A stretch of DNA of 64,000 nucleotides from Anaeramoeba flamelloides (GCA_027625915.1 JANTQA010000020.1:1178001-1242000); one strand, 5' to 3'; shown: positions 21,883 to 35,567, counted from the first letter of the stretch. Program-made: numbers and translations. Notes: generated from the letters alone by a model not told the origin.

Positions 21883-23984
21883 CTTTTTCTTGAAAACATT
21901 TTTTGCCCCCAATCATTGAATCCACACTTGAAATTATGTATATTTTTAGATACACTCTCTTGTTTTAACTCATTTACTAAAACAAATTCTAGATTATGGG
22001 AATTTTCTTTTCACAAAAGGTACTAATTTGGTCTTCAAATGTTTGTTTTTTTAGTTTTAAATGGTAAAATTCAAAAAAAGTTAAACTAAAAAGATAAAAT
22101 CTCTGGAAAAGCATTCTAATTTAATATATTAACTTATTCTTTGATTTCAAAGTTTCCTCAACCCCAATTTTTCAAAATAAAATAAAAAAGTGCACACTAA
22201 TTTCAAAAAATCTTTTAGATATTCAAAATTTGAAAGTGTTTTTATTCGAAAACAATTTATCCCAGTGGTTAATTCAATTAAGTTATAAACTTAGATTTCA
22301 AAAAATATTAATCAGAAAAAAATAGTGCTTAATTTCATAAAGGACATATAATGAGATTCTTTTTTCTTTATAGAAAATATTTTTTTAAAAAATAATATCA
22401 GAATTAAGTTGAATTCAAAACTTGTAAAATTAAAAAAAAGTGTTTCTTTCTTATGAAAATAATAATTCGTTTCGTTAATACTATTAAAAATAATTGAGGT
22501 ATAAGAGTAATCATATTTTATAGAAGTTTTTCTATTTGAAGATGAAGTTAAATTGTTAAAATTTGCTATTGAATTTCCTCCCAACTTTTTTTTGATTTTT
22601 TTTTTGCCACTTAACCTAAATAATGAAAAAAATGAGAATACCCTCTGACAAATTCAATAATAATGGCTTCTCTCAAACATAAACATACTCAAATAAAAAA
22701 AATATGCACATCAAAGATTTTATATGAAAATTCAAGTTTAAGGACGACATCCCCACACTTGTGAATGACGATTCATTGTGTTATTTTACATTCACTTCTC
22801 AAAAAGAATTTTCATTCTAACAAAATTGGATACAAAAATTACTTATTTCAAGGTTAAAATCAATTAAAAAAAAAAAAAAAATTCTTCAAATACATTGGTG
22901 GCTGAATATATATATATAGATATAAGACTTTTTAGGATTTTCAAGTACAAGTTCAAATTTAAGAAAATTCCAAACTTGTCAAAGTAACTGTAAAAAAATT
23001 TGAAAAAAACCTGGGAAGTTCTTTTATGTTTCTAGATTTGAAATAGAAATTGAGTATTATAGTAAAATCAAATATTGATTTGATCTAACGAAAAATTATG
23101 AAAATATTTAGAATTTCACATTTTTTATAAAGGAAATTCTCGGTTGATAAATTTAACAGAGATTATTAAACTCTTTCAAGTAGGTTTTTATCAACAATTT
23201 CACTCATTTCACCTGAAAAATGCTGTCCTTAAATTCTGGAATTTTAGACATTTTTTACTGTTTTTTCTAAGAAAAATTTTAATCTACACAATTTTCACCC
23301 AACTTTCCAAGAATAACAATTGTTAAGGTAACTTTTCAAATAATTATTTTTATCTCTACATTTTTATTACTTTTATTAATAATTGTTATATTTTTTTCAC
23401 TTTTTAGCTGATTTTGTAAAAGATTTTTTGAATCGATAACTTTGTTAAAGATTAACAAAGTTAATCCATTAAAGTGTATATTATTTATAACAACAGTTCC
23501 TAGAATAGGTAAGATTTTTTAATTTATCATTTTATAGTGACAGAATGATACCTCTTGCTTTGAAACCTTTATTGTAAAAAGAACAATGAAAAAAAAACAA
23601 ATACAAATTTTTTCCCATTTCTTTTCCCATGAGGAGCAATAAGAGTGAAAGAAAATCAAACAATATTCTTTTAAAACTATTCTCTGCATACTTGAAATTG
23701 AGTTTGAATGTTTTAGGTGTTTATTAGAAGTAGTAATTAATCTTGCCAAAATTTGAATAAACTTTCACCAAAATTTCATTTTTTTTTTTTTATTTTGTTT
23801 TTTCTTGGTTACTTTTGAAATTCACAAACAAAAATTTAAAAGCAAAAATAACAAGAGAAAAAGAAACAAAAACAAAAACTGAAAAAACAAAAACAAAAGC
23901 AAAAACAAAAACAAGTAAACCCAAAATATTAAATAGTCGTTAATAAATTTTCTTCAACAATAAGCAGCCTTTTACCACTCAAAA

Positions 23985-26756
23985 ATGGAAGAATTAAAAA
24001 CTTTAGAACAATTATCGATCGACGTGTATGAGTCGCCATCGCAGCAAGTAAGGAGCCAAAGTGAAGAAGCGTTGATTGAATTTATTAATTCAAGGGACAG
24101 CATTTCCAAAATCTTGCAATTTCTAGATAATACGGATTGCGCGCATTTACAGCTGTATCTGTCAACACAGCTACGAAAAATTATTCTTGAAAAATTTGCT
24201 GTCTTTTCAGAGAAGGACATTGACGAAATCAAATTGGTAGCGATCAATTTTTTAACAAAAAAATCCAAAGGCGTCACGAATTATGTCCAAGTCTCGTTCC
24301 AAAAATTATTAGCGATTGTGATCAAGCTAAGCTGGGAACCTGAGAATTCGCAGCAGGTGATCAGTGTGCTGACTGATTTGTTTTTTTCCGACCAAGATCC
24401 AACATTGTGCTTGGTGGGACTAAAAATGTATGGGATCTTGGTTGAGCAATTTTCACAGCAAATCACGAACGTGGAGTCATTATTACAGCACCGCCAAAGG
24501 ACGATCAGCTTTCGGGGCCAAATCCTCTTAGAAATATTTCGGTTGGGTATTACGTCATTGGAATTAATTGCAACCAACTTCCTTGTCAACCAAAACGAAA
24601 GCCTTAATCAACAAAGTATTAACCATCTCGAGGAAACACTTCAGTTGGGGCTCAATGCCTTAGATTTGTTGACAAAATGCTTATCATTTGATTTTTTAGG
24701 ATCGCCGTATTATTTAACACAAACGACCTCTGATAAATTTATTTTACAACTACCAGCATGCTGGGCGAATATCATCCAATCGAAGGATTTGTTACCATTA
24801 TTTTTCTTGTTGTATGCAAACATTTCCAAATATAGATCCAAAATTTTACAAGTGCTATTTTTTTTTTCTTCGATTCGAACATCATTATTTACAGACGAAC
24901 AGCTACGAATGGAATTTTTAAGCAATTTAATTTCAGGTACCTTCGAAATCTTATTGAAATATCAAAATAATGATAATAACGAAAACGAAAACAACAATAA
25001 TAATAACAATAAAGAAAATTTGAATATTTTACAAAAATATATCAACCAAAGCCAAGAATTTGACGAAAAGTATAAAGACTATGACCAGTCAATAATCCAT
25101 GGTTTAGCAAGGATCATTTATAAGATCAAATTAAATTATCAAATGAAGCCATTGACGCAAACGGAACAATTTTTGCCTTGGATCGAAGAAATAGCCAATT
25201 TGACGTTTTCTTGCTTTGAAATGAAAATGCTGCATAACGCTGAAAACTATTTATTAGAATTCTGGGGCAAATTGTCTGCGTCGCTCAGGTATGTGCGTAA
25301 TCAAGAGATCGCAAAGACATTGAAAGGGGTGGTCCATGAGGTGCTAATTAAATGGATCAACTTTGTTTTGGAGACAATCAGTAAAGAAGACGTCAAAACA
25401 ACCAATACATTTAATAACGACAACAACAGCAGCAACGTTAATGATAATTTTGAAGACAATTTTGATCAGGAATCATTTGACTTAATTTTTGGTTCGCATT
25501 CAAAGCCCTTAAGCGAGGAGTCGAGATTCATGATCACGCTCGAGGCGATTACCGAATTGGGGCTATGCAACTATCCGGAAACCACCAAGTTTGTTTCCGA
25601 ATTATTCCAAAGGACCTTTGAAAGTTATAAAAAGCTGATGAGCACAAAATCGGGGCATCCGAAGTGCGGCAAAAATGCAGCCATATTGTCCATATTGGTG
25701 ACCTTGTTTGGATCATTGGTCGGATCCAAGGATCGGAAATTAATCCACATGTTAGATGAAAATTCCCTAAGTGGCGCAGCGGAATGCGATGCCAGATTGG
25801 CCGCGTTAATTTTCAATTTGTTGGAATGGAACGATTCCTTTCTCTTGCAAAGCCAGCATGCTGGGTACGAGATTTTGGAGGTCTCCTTTTTACTATTTTT
25901 GGACATGTTCAGAAGGGCCTATGTTTCGCCAAGCTCAAACTCCAGAAACGCAATTTACCAGAGACTATACGAATTAACAAGCATTAAAAACAATATTCAT
26001 TTATTAAAAATCTTCATCAATAAAATCATTAACAACTTGCAAATATGGTCGAATTCAGAACTAATTTTGCAAAGGACATTGGCAATATTTGACAAATTAA
26101 CCCAGCCCTACTGTGCGGGCGCAAAGTTGTTATCTGTCGAAAAAATCGATAATTTGTTTATTAATCATACCAAATTTAAATTCCCCTTTATAGAGAAATA
26201 TACAGAAAATCGATCCTATCGAACAAAATTTTACCAAACGGTTACTGCTCTTTTGTTTTTGGAAAAGGAGCATGTGGTCATCGAACAGAATTTTTTTTTA
26301 TTTGTAAAACCCTTCCAAAACGTTGCTGAGCAGATACTATTAATGCTTGAGCAACAATCTTCATCAAACTTGAAAGGCCATAAGTATTCAAAAAACTATG
26401 TAAAGGTCATCCTCGGCTTTATTAAAGACTTGTTGGGTGTCGTGTCCTCAACAAATAGTACAAAGGCGTATACTTTGCTTTTTGATTGGCTGTATCCTGA
26501 TTTTTTCAAATTATTCAATGAAATCATAATATCGTTCCCCAACCATTCCAAAATAATCATTCACATTTTGAAATTATTATCAGAAATCAGTTATAATCGT
26601 TATCAAAGAATTATTTTTGAAAGCTGGTCTCCCAATGGAGTGTATTTAGTAAAGGCCTTAATTGGCACAGTTGATGAAATCAGTTCAAAGCTCATACAAT
26701 CAATTGGAAATGGAAGCAATAATAACAATAATTATCATTTTTTGAATAATGGCGGC

Positions 26757-26791
<35 letters not shown>

Positions 26792-27548
26792 TATTTTTAA
26801 ATGTTTAAAATTATTAATGGAAATATTATTTAAAGCAATATCTGGCAATTATGCCCCAATCGGTGCCTTTCAAGTTTATTCAGATAATACTTTGCATAAT
26901 GCAATAGATTCCTTAATGAACATCATTATTTCATTACCACAATCAACAATATTAAATAGACTGAAGCTTTATGAAACATTCATTTCCCTAATTGAAATTC
27001 TCTCAAAGGATTTAATAGAATACTTAATCAATAGAAACTCACAGCAATTTAAAACATTGATCCAACTTATCTCACAGGGGTTTGCAATCACACAAAACCA
27101 ATTCATTTGCGACAGATGCTGTATAGCAATAGACTCGATCGTTGAATTTTATTTTATCAATTACAATAACCAATATCTTAGAAACGAGAAAACTAGAGAT
27201 TTGACACAAATTTTAAATAACCATTTTGAAAATAATCCTAATTTATTGAAAGACCTTTTTAATTCCGTTTTTAATATCGTCTTATTTGAATCAAAATCAG
27301 AAAACTGGGCTATTTCCAAATTATTTTTATCATTGATGTTAGTCGAAAAGGAGGAATTTTTAAAAATTAAGCAAAATAAAATCGATAATTTAGATAATGA
27401 ACAAGATAAAATAAAACTTGAACAAATTTTTGAGGATCTTGTAGATGGCATCGAAAATAATTTAGATAGAGTAAATAAAAGTAAATTCAGAAATAAATTA
27501 GAAAAATTTGTTGATGAAATTAAAATCTTTGATATAAATGAAAAATAA
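23985..27548 (+). CDS. XPO7: exportin-7 (RanBP16-type karyopherin)
   Basis: Intronless 1187-residue protein ending in TAA. The N-terminus fits importin-beta-type exportins ('YESPSQQVRSQSEEALIEF'). Exportin-7 landmarks occur in order: 'HRQRTISFRGQILLEIF' (about 166-180), 'FDFLGSPYY', 'SYNRYQRIIFESWSPNG' (about 870-885), 'AISGNYAPIGAFQVYSDN' (about 950), 'QGFAITQNQFICDRCC' (about 1030-1045). The protein is a superhelix of HEAT repeats that binds Ran-GTP and carries cargo out of the nucleus. It is about 100 residues longer than the human protein (~1087), mostly through Asn-rich inserts near residues 326-345 and 908-932 and a longer C-terminus. Base composition is less AT-rich than the flanks, as expected for conserved coding sequence. 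The class is nearly certain. Confidence 0.93.
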
Positions 27549-27554
27549 TTAAAT

Positions 27555-27563
27555 ATTATTATT

Positions 27564-27596
<33 letters not shown>

Positions 27597-27598
27597 GA
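27555..27598 (+). repeat. ATT/GTT trinucleotide microsatellite
   Basis: A few ATT units followed by about ten TTG units directly after the exportin-7 stop codon, in its 3' flank. Confidence 0.9.
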
Positions 27599-28347
27599 TT
27601 TTTTTTTTTTTTTTATTTTTTTTTTGAAATGACTTTTTTTTTGTTTATTTTGTTTTGTAACAACAAAAAATCCAATTCAAAGTTTTTTATTCACAAGTCA
27701 ATTTGATTTTTTGAAAAAAAAAAAAATCCTATTATTTTTTATTATTGTTATTGAAGAAGTGTAAATTACACTCTAAATGTTCTTTTACTTAAATTTTCTC
27801 AAAGGTAATTTAAGCGTAAAATCTTAGATTTTACGATTATTCAAGGGAAAGACATACACAAAAATTTTTTACTGTTTAAAAAGCACAAAGCATAAAATTG
27901 AAAAGAAAAAAAAAAAATTGAAATTTAAAAAGGGTTTATAAGCAATTGGTAAAAAATCAAAAAAAAAAAAAAAACAATGCTATTGTTAATTAAGTATATC
28001 CAAAATCACAGCTACGATACTTTTGGTTAATTTAATTTCATTTGATAATTGATTATGAATTTTCACTTGGGGATCTTTGTTTAATTGTTGTTGTTTTCTT
28101 TTTTTTTTTGATCTGATTTGCTTCTCAACCTTTAGTTTTTTATAGGCTTTGCTTTTTAGTTTTTATTGTCAAGTTATCCACATTTTCGTGTTTCAGTATT
28201 TCAGTATTGTCAAGTAATCACATGATTTTTTTCTTTGTAATTCTTCTTCCTAATCAAAGAAGATTCAGCCAGGGGAAAAATAGAAAAAAATCAAAAAAAA
28301 AACTAATCAAGTAATTTTTTTATAAATCCTAAATTTAAATGCCTTAA

Positions 28348-28519
28348 GGGACGAGTCTCTATTATTTTTTTTTTTTTTACCAATTTCTAAATAAGGATTT
28401 CTTATCTTGAAATATATTTAATATTGAAAATAAACATGCTTTTCAAATCTTAGTAATTGGCAAAAAAATTTCTCAATCTCTATTAAATTTAGGTAAAAAA
28501 TTTTAATAGAGATTAGTCC
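28348..28519. mobile_element. TTAA-flanked MITE, copy 1
   Basis: Follows TTAA (28344-28347) with terminus 'gggacgagtctctat'. The right end is 'atagagattagtcc', with the last bases before the right TTAA decayed. The interior ('accaatttctaaataaggatt', 'attgaaaataaaca') matches the 38740-38914 copy almost word for word. Confidence 0.75.
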
Positions 28520-29520
28520 ATATATTAAATCGAAATGTTCATATTTACTTACCATATAAATATTTACAGTTTATTGAAGAATGGTAAAAAATTAGGGAAG
28601 GGGTTGAGAATTATCAAAGTTGAGAAAATTGGCCAAACCTGTTTTTTCGGAAGACTAAAATAATTTTTCCAAATATTAAATGTTTAATTGTTATGCGTTT
28701 AAATTTAACATAGTAACATTCTTATTTAACCCCCTTAAGATATTATAAATTACAAGAATTATTTTTTTGGTAGAAAATATACCAACAAATTAATAACCCT
28801 TGTTTATCAGCTTTAACTATCTTTCAATAAATATGACTTACTTTAAAATGTTAATGGAAGATGTTTCTATGGTTTTAACCCATTTTTTTATCACATTAAT
28901 ATTTTCAATTTTTAGATGAGAATATTTTTTTTGCTTTTAGCTAAAATCTGTTTTTATAATTTGGTCAAGTTTTATTTTTGCTTTGTTTTGCTTTTTTTTT
29001 GTTTTTATTTTTCTTTTTTTAAAGAAATTTTTTTTTTTTTTTGTTTCTTCTTTTCGAACGATCTAGTGGAAAAAAAAAAGATATTCAAAAAGACCAATCA
29101 TCATTTAGAAAATTGGTACTATTTTATATCTTTTAATATGAATTTAATTATTTGTCAAAAATCTTCTTGTTAGAGTTTTTTTCAGTCATGGATGAGTAAT
29201 AAAAAATCCTTAATACTCATTTCAAAAATTGTGTCTCACTTTTTTTTTTTGTTTCTGGTTATATTTTTTTAAAATTTAAAATATCAGGTAAATATATTTG
29301 GAATCGTTGAAAAGTTAATTGTAAATCAGATTTAATCATTAGTTGTTGTTGAATACTTACAGATTTACATTTATTTTTTTCAAATTATTGTTTCGGGTTG
29401 GTAATGGTTTTTGAGATTGTGTATATATTTATAGATTATTTCTGTTTAGAATGGTCTTTTTAATTCCTTATGAGAATAGTTAGCAAATATCTATACAATT
29501 ACAATATTTTTAGTGGGTGG

Positions 29521-29522
<2 letters not shown>

Positions 29523-29552
<30 letters not shown>
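29523..29552. repeat. (AT)n microsatellite
   Basis: About 15 uninterrupted AT units. Confidence 0.95.
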
Positions 29553-29557
<5 letters not shown>

Positions 29558-29661
29558 GTATATTGATTTAAATATGAAATTGAAAATAAAAAGAAATTTA
29601 AAAAATTCAGAACTGAAATAATTGGAATTAAGCAACTTATTCTCTTTTCTTTTCACCTTAA

Positions 29662-30407
29662 GGGATTAGCGCCACCATAGATTTCTCTATAATCAAAGTA
29701 TGTTGTAATTGGGTGTAAATGATATTAGTGCACCATGGCTCAAATAGCTCTAAAAAATCTATTATAAATCTTATTGTACAATAAATTATTAAATTTTTTA
29801 CTAATGATCACTAGTAAAAAATTTTCATTTGGAAAAATTTTTTTAAAATTCCAATTCCAAATCTAAAAATAGAAACCCAAAATACAGTATTCCAGTATTT
29901 AATAATTTAGATTTAGAACTTTCAAAAGTATCTATTTTTTCAATTTTTGAATTTCAAAGATTAACTCAATAATCATCAACATAAAAGCCCAAAGACTGGT
30001 GAGTTTTGTTTGTTGTTGATAAGTCTACTTCTAACATCAATATATTTCCATGATTTGAGAAATAATTTGACAAAAAACTTTATTTGTTAATTATTTCATT
30101 TTTAAAAAAAAACGAGTTTTTTAGTAACTAATCTACATTTCGCAATAAATTTAAGAAAGATATTTTATGACTTTGTAGTCTGAATATTGATAATTCAATC
30201 TTTAAATTTATGGCGAAATGCAGATTTTATTCTGAGTTTGCTGGGTTTTTTACTAATAAATAAATCATTTTTAATTGATGAGATCAACAAATATTACTAC
30301 TTTACAATCGATTTTTTAGAGACATTTGAAACATGTAACACTAATGTGGTTAGGTCCAAGAACAACATACTTTGATCCTAGGCTTCTCCTTGGTAGACGC
30401 TAATCCC
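29662..30407. mobile_element. TTAA-flanked TIR element, 746 bp
   Basis: TTAA at 29658-29661, then 'gggattagcgccacca'. The right end is 'tggtagacgctaatccc', then TTAA at 30408-30411. The ends are inverted repeats over ~16 bp. The interior 29825-30085 is dispersed repeat A in reverse orientation. A 62-residue frame at 30187 has no recognisable domain. Confidence 0.75.
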
Positions 30408-30448
30408 TTAACACGTTTTTTTTTTTTTTTTGATTAAATTTTTCTTAA

Positions 30449-31579
30449 GGGACTAGTCTTCTACGGCAACAAGGTAATATTTTAAAATATGTTTTTGGTG
30501 GTATTCTCTGGTTACAAATTTTGTAGATCCCAAGTGTCAAAAAATTCTGATCGACTAAGAAAGCCATAAAAGAAAATTAGTTTAGTAAGATCAATTTTTT
30601 TTTTTCTGTTTTTTCTGAAAAAAAAAACTAGTAAATTCTTTTTTTTTCTCGCAATTTATCTAGTTTTTACCCCCTTTATTGCAATTTTGATGAAATTAGA
30701 CATAGCACATTTCTTTATTACCAGTAATATTAATATAAAGATTTTTTTTCTTATTTGAGATAAAACTTTTGGTTATCAAAAAAAAAAAATAATTGATCTA
30801 TTCAACGGATTAAAAAATAATTGTATTTTTTTAAGAATGGTAGTTATAATAATCAAAGTTTTATGGTCCTTGTAATAATTTAACTCTGAAATTTTGTTTT
30901 TTTATTAAGACAAAATTCGTTTTTTCAAAATAAAATTTTCATGAAGATATTTGGGAATTAGTTAATTTTATCCACAAAATTCAAAATCATTTTTTTTCTT
31001 CCAAAAATGAATTGAATTGTTATAAGGAATCTTGTAAATTCGACCAAACAATTTGTTAAAAAAATGTTTCAAAATTGAAAATTTTTTTGTAATTTTTTTT
31101 TTCATTTTTTTGAAAATCAGAAAAGAACTTTTTCAAAATTAAAGAATAAATTTTTTTTGCTTAATAGATCCCAATTTAATTGATAAACTGTAGTTAAGTT
31201 TCTACCAAATATTCATTTATTGGATCGCCTATACTTCATTTAGTTTTATTGGCTGGGAATTGAATTGAATTATTAATCAAACAAAAAGAAACCAAATAAA
31301 AAATTTGCTTTCGGAATCATTACTTACCAACATAAAACGAAAAATTTGTTAACCCATTTTCAAGAATGAACTTAATTTTTAAACAAAATAATAGGTTTTT
31401 TTTTTTTCGTTTTATATTGGAACCATGTAAATTTTGAATTTCAAAAAAGAGACTCAAATCAATAAATTGTTTAAATGGGGTTAACTCATCCATTTCATCA
31501 GTCAAAACACAAATTACAAAAAACAAAATTTTCAGGATCTAGACAAGATTTCATTTTATTTTCAAAAATGACTACTCCC
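30449..31579. mobile_element. TTAA-flanked TIR element, 1.13 kb
   Basis: TTAA at 30445-30448, terminus 'gggactagtc'; right terminus 'gactactccc' and TTAA at 31580-31583. It lies only 37 bp from the preceding element. A diverged inverted copy occupies 13080-14215. The interior has only short frames, so it is non-autonomous or decayed. Confidence 0.75.
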
Positions 31580-34313
31580 TTAAGTGGGATTTTACTATAA
31601 AAATAATATTTTGAGAATTTTGGAATTTTTTTTATCAACTAGGTTATTATTCAAAAAAATCGTTCCAATTTCTTAATTTAAAGTTCAATTTTCAACTGAT
31701 CAAAAACAATTGATGAAGTTGTGGAGTTTTTTATTGAAATTGATAGAGGGGGGCTTGTGCCTAAAAAATATAAATAGTATGTGTGATAAAAGGTCCTTTC
31801 TCAGATTAAAAAGTGTTTATTTACTGATAAAACGGGTTGAAATGTTTTTGAGAATAATTTACAGAGTTGATTGCAATAATTTTCTTACAAATGAGATATA
31901 AAAAAATCAAAAGAGAAAAGATGAAAAATAGATTTAATTTAATAAAAATATATTAAATTACATGTTAAGATTAAGAAATCAGATAAGTGTTTTTGAATTA
32001 TTTTGTGATTTCATCAGATTTGGGTATAGTTGCCATATATATTAAAAAAAACTATCTAATAATAAATTGAAACAATATCTCATGTTAATATATTTTGAAT
32101 AAATAGGAAGGTTTTATAATAAAGTTCAAAAGAGCTTAAGTTTTTTTCCTAAAATAGATTTTTTTTGGTTACCATTTTCTATATTTTTATATAAATATTG
32201 ATGCAAGTACCCGCTTAATGTTGAAAATTATGAAGTTCTGATCCTATTGATTTATGGGGAAACTATTTAATTTTTACTAGTTTATCATTATTTTTGTACT
32301 AATAAACCGACCTAAATGAAAAAATCATTGAATTAATATCTTATTAGTTGTGTTTCTACAGGATTGTTTTGTGAAGTTTAATAGGATTATAAAATAGAAA
32401 AACCAAAAAAAGTCGATGTTTTATCAAAAAAAAATTTTGTTTGATCTTTGGATAAAGGATTGTTAAATTCTTAACTAAAATGAAAAGGTCACATTATGGC
32501 GCCTTTGAAGGGTTCTTTTGGAACTCCAGTCCTTAAATCTCACAAATTATCTTTTTTTAATTGCTTTTGACAAGATCTTTGTTTTCTTTCAATAAATAAT
32601 TGAAAAAATTTCAGCAAGGTTGTCAATAAGGGATTATTCAAAAAATATGACCTCTAATGGAATTGAAATACAATATCTTTACAACAGCAAATATTTCATG
32701 GAATGTTAACAAATGGATTTCCTAATAACTCTATTTACTATATAAATGGTAAAAAAATTTAGAATTGCTTTTTCATTATTTTTATCATGCAAATAAAGAT
32801 TGCAGAGAAGTGGCTTGTAATTTGATATCTCGAAATAGAAAATAGAAAATGAAAATGAAAATGAAGTGAAATCCTTTCTACCATTTAAGATGGAAACACA
32901 GTAATACCATTTATGAATAACCCCAAAAAGATCAAAAGAAATCTTGTAACTCGAAATTTGGTAAATTATTATCTTGTTTTTTTTTATTGCAAAATTCATA
33001 GTTACTTTTATTAATTGCGAATAAAAATAGATCTTTATCTTGACACAATCTTTTAAAAAAAATCAAATTGTCTCTATGGAATTTAATTGTGAACAAAAAC
33101 AAGTCTCATAATTTTAAATAAGCTTTCGAATTTTATGGGAAAATTAAAAATTATTCTGCAATTTTGACTTAAAAATTGGATTAATAAAACACGTTCTTCA
33201 TGAGGTACTTGGTTATAAGCTATAACAATTGTTTTTTCAATTATGTAAATTTCAGTTCCTTAACCAAAAAAGAATATATTTTCAATGTAAAAAGTTGAAG
33301 AAATTTATTTTGCTTTATTCTTCATCAATTGAGAAGCAATAAAAAATACAGTCAACGCAATTTCTTGAAAAAAACTCTGGTTCTAAATCTGTTCTGAAAA
33401 AAACAAATTGAAAATAATTAAGGTCTTTCTATATTTTGTATAATTCTTAGTTACAATTTTAAAAATTACCCTGATGTTCCGGTTATGTAATTTCTCGATC
33501 AACAACTAACTTGATCTTGTTTCTCCCCGAAATTCGTTAAAAATAAAAATAAGTAAAAAAAAGAAATGACATACTTGTTAACAAAACAAACCAACAACCC
33601 AACTTTTCAAAAAAAATTACCTATCTCACAATTTAGTTTAAAATTCTTCCAATAAAAGTTGATCAGAAATTTTTTGACTTAAAAAAACAAGAACTTAATA
33701 GAGTTAGAAATCGATTGGTTGATTCTTTGTTTCTCATTAGTAATAAAGAAATCTGGTTAAATTGACCAAACATTTCATCTTAAATTCTTAATCTCTTTAA
33801 ACCATAATCTTTTGTTTAGAAAATAATCGCTAAAAACTTTATTTAGTTAAAAAAACTTTTTTTCCCAAATAAAACCTAAAAAAGGAAACAACTCTCATCA
33901 TGGAATAAGTTTATATCAATATAAAAAAGTAATAGAAGTGTAAAGTTTTGGGTTTGTAAAAAATTTTATTAAAAGACTTTTTTTCGAAAAGAATATGAAA
34001 AATTCAATTTATTGAGTATTTCCAACATTTAGTCACTTCTTTAAATTAGTTTTTTTACAGTCTAAATAGTTTTGGAATTTAGTAAAAAAAAAAATTTGGG
34101 AAGAGACTAATTATTTTTTGGGTGACAACACAATTAATACAGTTCGAAATAATTTGTAAAAATGCTTTTTGTGTTTATTGTAATAAAAAAATCCACAATT
34201 TTTCATTTCATTTTTTTTTATTCATTACAAAATATTTCATTTACAAACAGAAAAACAAAATTACAAAACCTAAAATTCGACTTTAATTTACTTTTAAACA
34301 AACCACCCCAAAG

Positions 34314-35567
34314 ATGACCAAAATAATGAGACACTACCACACACTAGGGATCTCACCCAACTCTTCGTTGGAGGAGATACGAAAGGCATACAAAAGATTA
34401 GCGATCAAATATCACCCCGACAAGGTGCAAGGAAAAAATAAAAAGGATGCGCTTGAAAAGTTCAAGGAATTTCAAATTGCTTACCAAACACTCAAGTCAT
34501 ACAGTAACGGTGGCTTAATTTTGGACAATTCAACGAATAATTCCGTAACCAGCAACAAGACAAAAATGGATCAAAATTTTGGCTCGAATCCGAAATCATT
34601 TCAAAACGATTTCTATTCTGGTTTAGGTAACAACAACGATTGGAATTTCCATTGGTTTTATCTTTCTCAAAACCAAAAAAAGACTCTGAAAAAAACAAAA
34701 CCAAAAAAACAGCAAGAAAAAAAACAACCAAAATCAAAAAAACAACAAGAAAAAAAACAACGAAAATCAAAACCCAAGATTATAGAAACAAGATCTGCAA
34801 AAACGAAAAAACAACAACAAACACCGTCACCAACAAATGGGGTTTCAACCTCGCCAACAAGTGAGTGTTTGGATTTTGGTGAGGAACAAGACTTTAAATA
34901 TAATAAGCAATTGGATCTAATCCCAAATAATCGATTAATGAAAACGGCCGATAATAATAATCGCAATAACCAAAACAACAAAGTGGATTCAAGGAATAGC
35001 AGCAAAACTGTAAACGAGCACACACAGGAACTGTTACCAAAATTAGAAACAACAAAAAAAAAAATTCTTGTCTCGCTCAACCATGTCTATTTAGGAGTTG
35101 AAAAATTATACTCGTTCCATCGTAAGATTTTTGATCGCAATGGTAAATTGATCGGTAGGAAAACTGTGAAGGTAAGAATCAAAATCCCACCAGGCGTTGA
35201 GGACGGCGACACAATCTTGTTTAGTAACCGAGGAAATCGCCAAGAAGGCTACCGTTGCGCAGATCTTCAAATTACTGTGTTTGTCCAAAAGCACTCCATC
35301 TTCCAACGACACGGCGATGACTTGATCTTAGACCACAGCATCTCACTTACACAAAGCTTTTCAAAATTTTCCTTGAATTTAATTGATCTCAATGGTTCTA
35401 AATTTGTTATTTCTTTTGGCGAAGATGGATCTACAATCAAGAACGGGGAAACTTTTAGGGTTAGTGGGCTTGGCTTACCTAAAAAAAAAATTGACAACTT
35501 TAATTCACAAGAAAATACAAAAGGCGACTTAATTATCCGTTTTAATATCCAAACATCACGAAAATAA
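34314..35567 (+). CDS. type II DnaJ-like (Hsp40) co-chaperone
   Basis: Intronless, 417 residues, TAA stop. J domain at residues 5-65 with the Hsp70-activating HPD at 34-36 ('IKYHPDK'). The middle (about 115-165) is Lys/Gln-rich ('KKQQEKKQPKSKKQQEKKQ') followed by Ser/Thr/Asn-rich linker; there is no Gly/Phe-rich segment and no CXXCXGXG zinc finger. The C-terminal substrate-binding domain (about 248-412) shows 'ILVSLNHVYLGVEK', 'IKIPPGVEDGD', 'DLQITVFVQKHSIFQRHGDDL' and 'GEDGSTIKNGETFRVSGLGLP', as in Sis1/DNAJB1. It should deliver clients to Hsp70 and stimulate its ATPase, probably in cytosol or nucleus as no targeting peptide is seen. The basic linker in place of the G/F region is unusual. 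Some residues of the second beta-domain are divergent. Confidence 0.9.
   Translation: MTKIMRHYHTLGISPNSSLEEIRKAYKRLAIKYHPDKVQGKNKKDALEKFKEFQIAYQTLKSYSNGGLILDNSTNNSVTSNKTKMDQNFGSNPKSFQNDFYSGLGNNNDWNFHWFYLSQNQKKTLKKTKPKKQQEKKQPKSKKQQEKKQRKSKPKIIETRSAKTKKQQQTPSPTNGVSTSPTSECLDFGEEQDFKYNKQLDLIPNNRLMKTADNNNRNNQNNKVDSRNSSKTVNEHTQELLPKLETTKKKILVSLNHVYLGVEKLYSFHRKIFDRNGKLIGRKTVKVRIKIPPGVEDGDTILFSNRGNRQEGYRCADLQITVFVQKHSIFQRHGDDLILDHSISLTQSFSKFSLNLIDLNGSKFVISFGEDGSTIKNGETFRVSGLGLPKKKIDNFNSQENTKGDLIIRFNIQTSRK

Larger units (their letters stand above)
19817..23984. other. spacer with hairpin and TIR elements
   Basis: No supportable gene. Contents: a block at 20270-20510 resembling 12650-12790 and 29730-29765; a 105 bp hairpin at 20707-20811; dispersed repeat A at 21045-21300; a TIR element at 21438-21882. 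21900-23850 is AT-rich sequence in which I see nothing. 23865-23920 is a run of A-rich 'caaaaa' hexamers forming the likely leader of the exportin gene. Confidence 0.55.
27549..34313. other. 6.8 kb spacer with several TTAA-type elements
   Basis: Contains a trinucleotide repeat (27555-27598), a 172 bp MITE (28348-28519), an orphan MITE end 'catttcaaaaattgtgtctcac' near 29218 related to the element at 45448, an (AT)n tract, and two back-to-back TTAA elements (29662-30407 and 30449-31579). 31600-34313 is AT-rich sequence in which I see nothing definite; the 63-residue frame at 31710 is not convincing. Confidence 0.55.

Noticed and set aside
24281-25906. Several minus-strand frames (60-102 residues) inside the exportin gene
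   Set aside because: Shadows of a strongly conserved plus-strand gene.
31710-31901. 63-residue plus-strand frame as a small gene
   Set aside because: No domain, no splice or codon support, and length within chance for spacer sequence.
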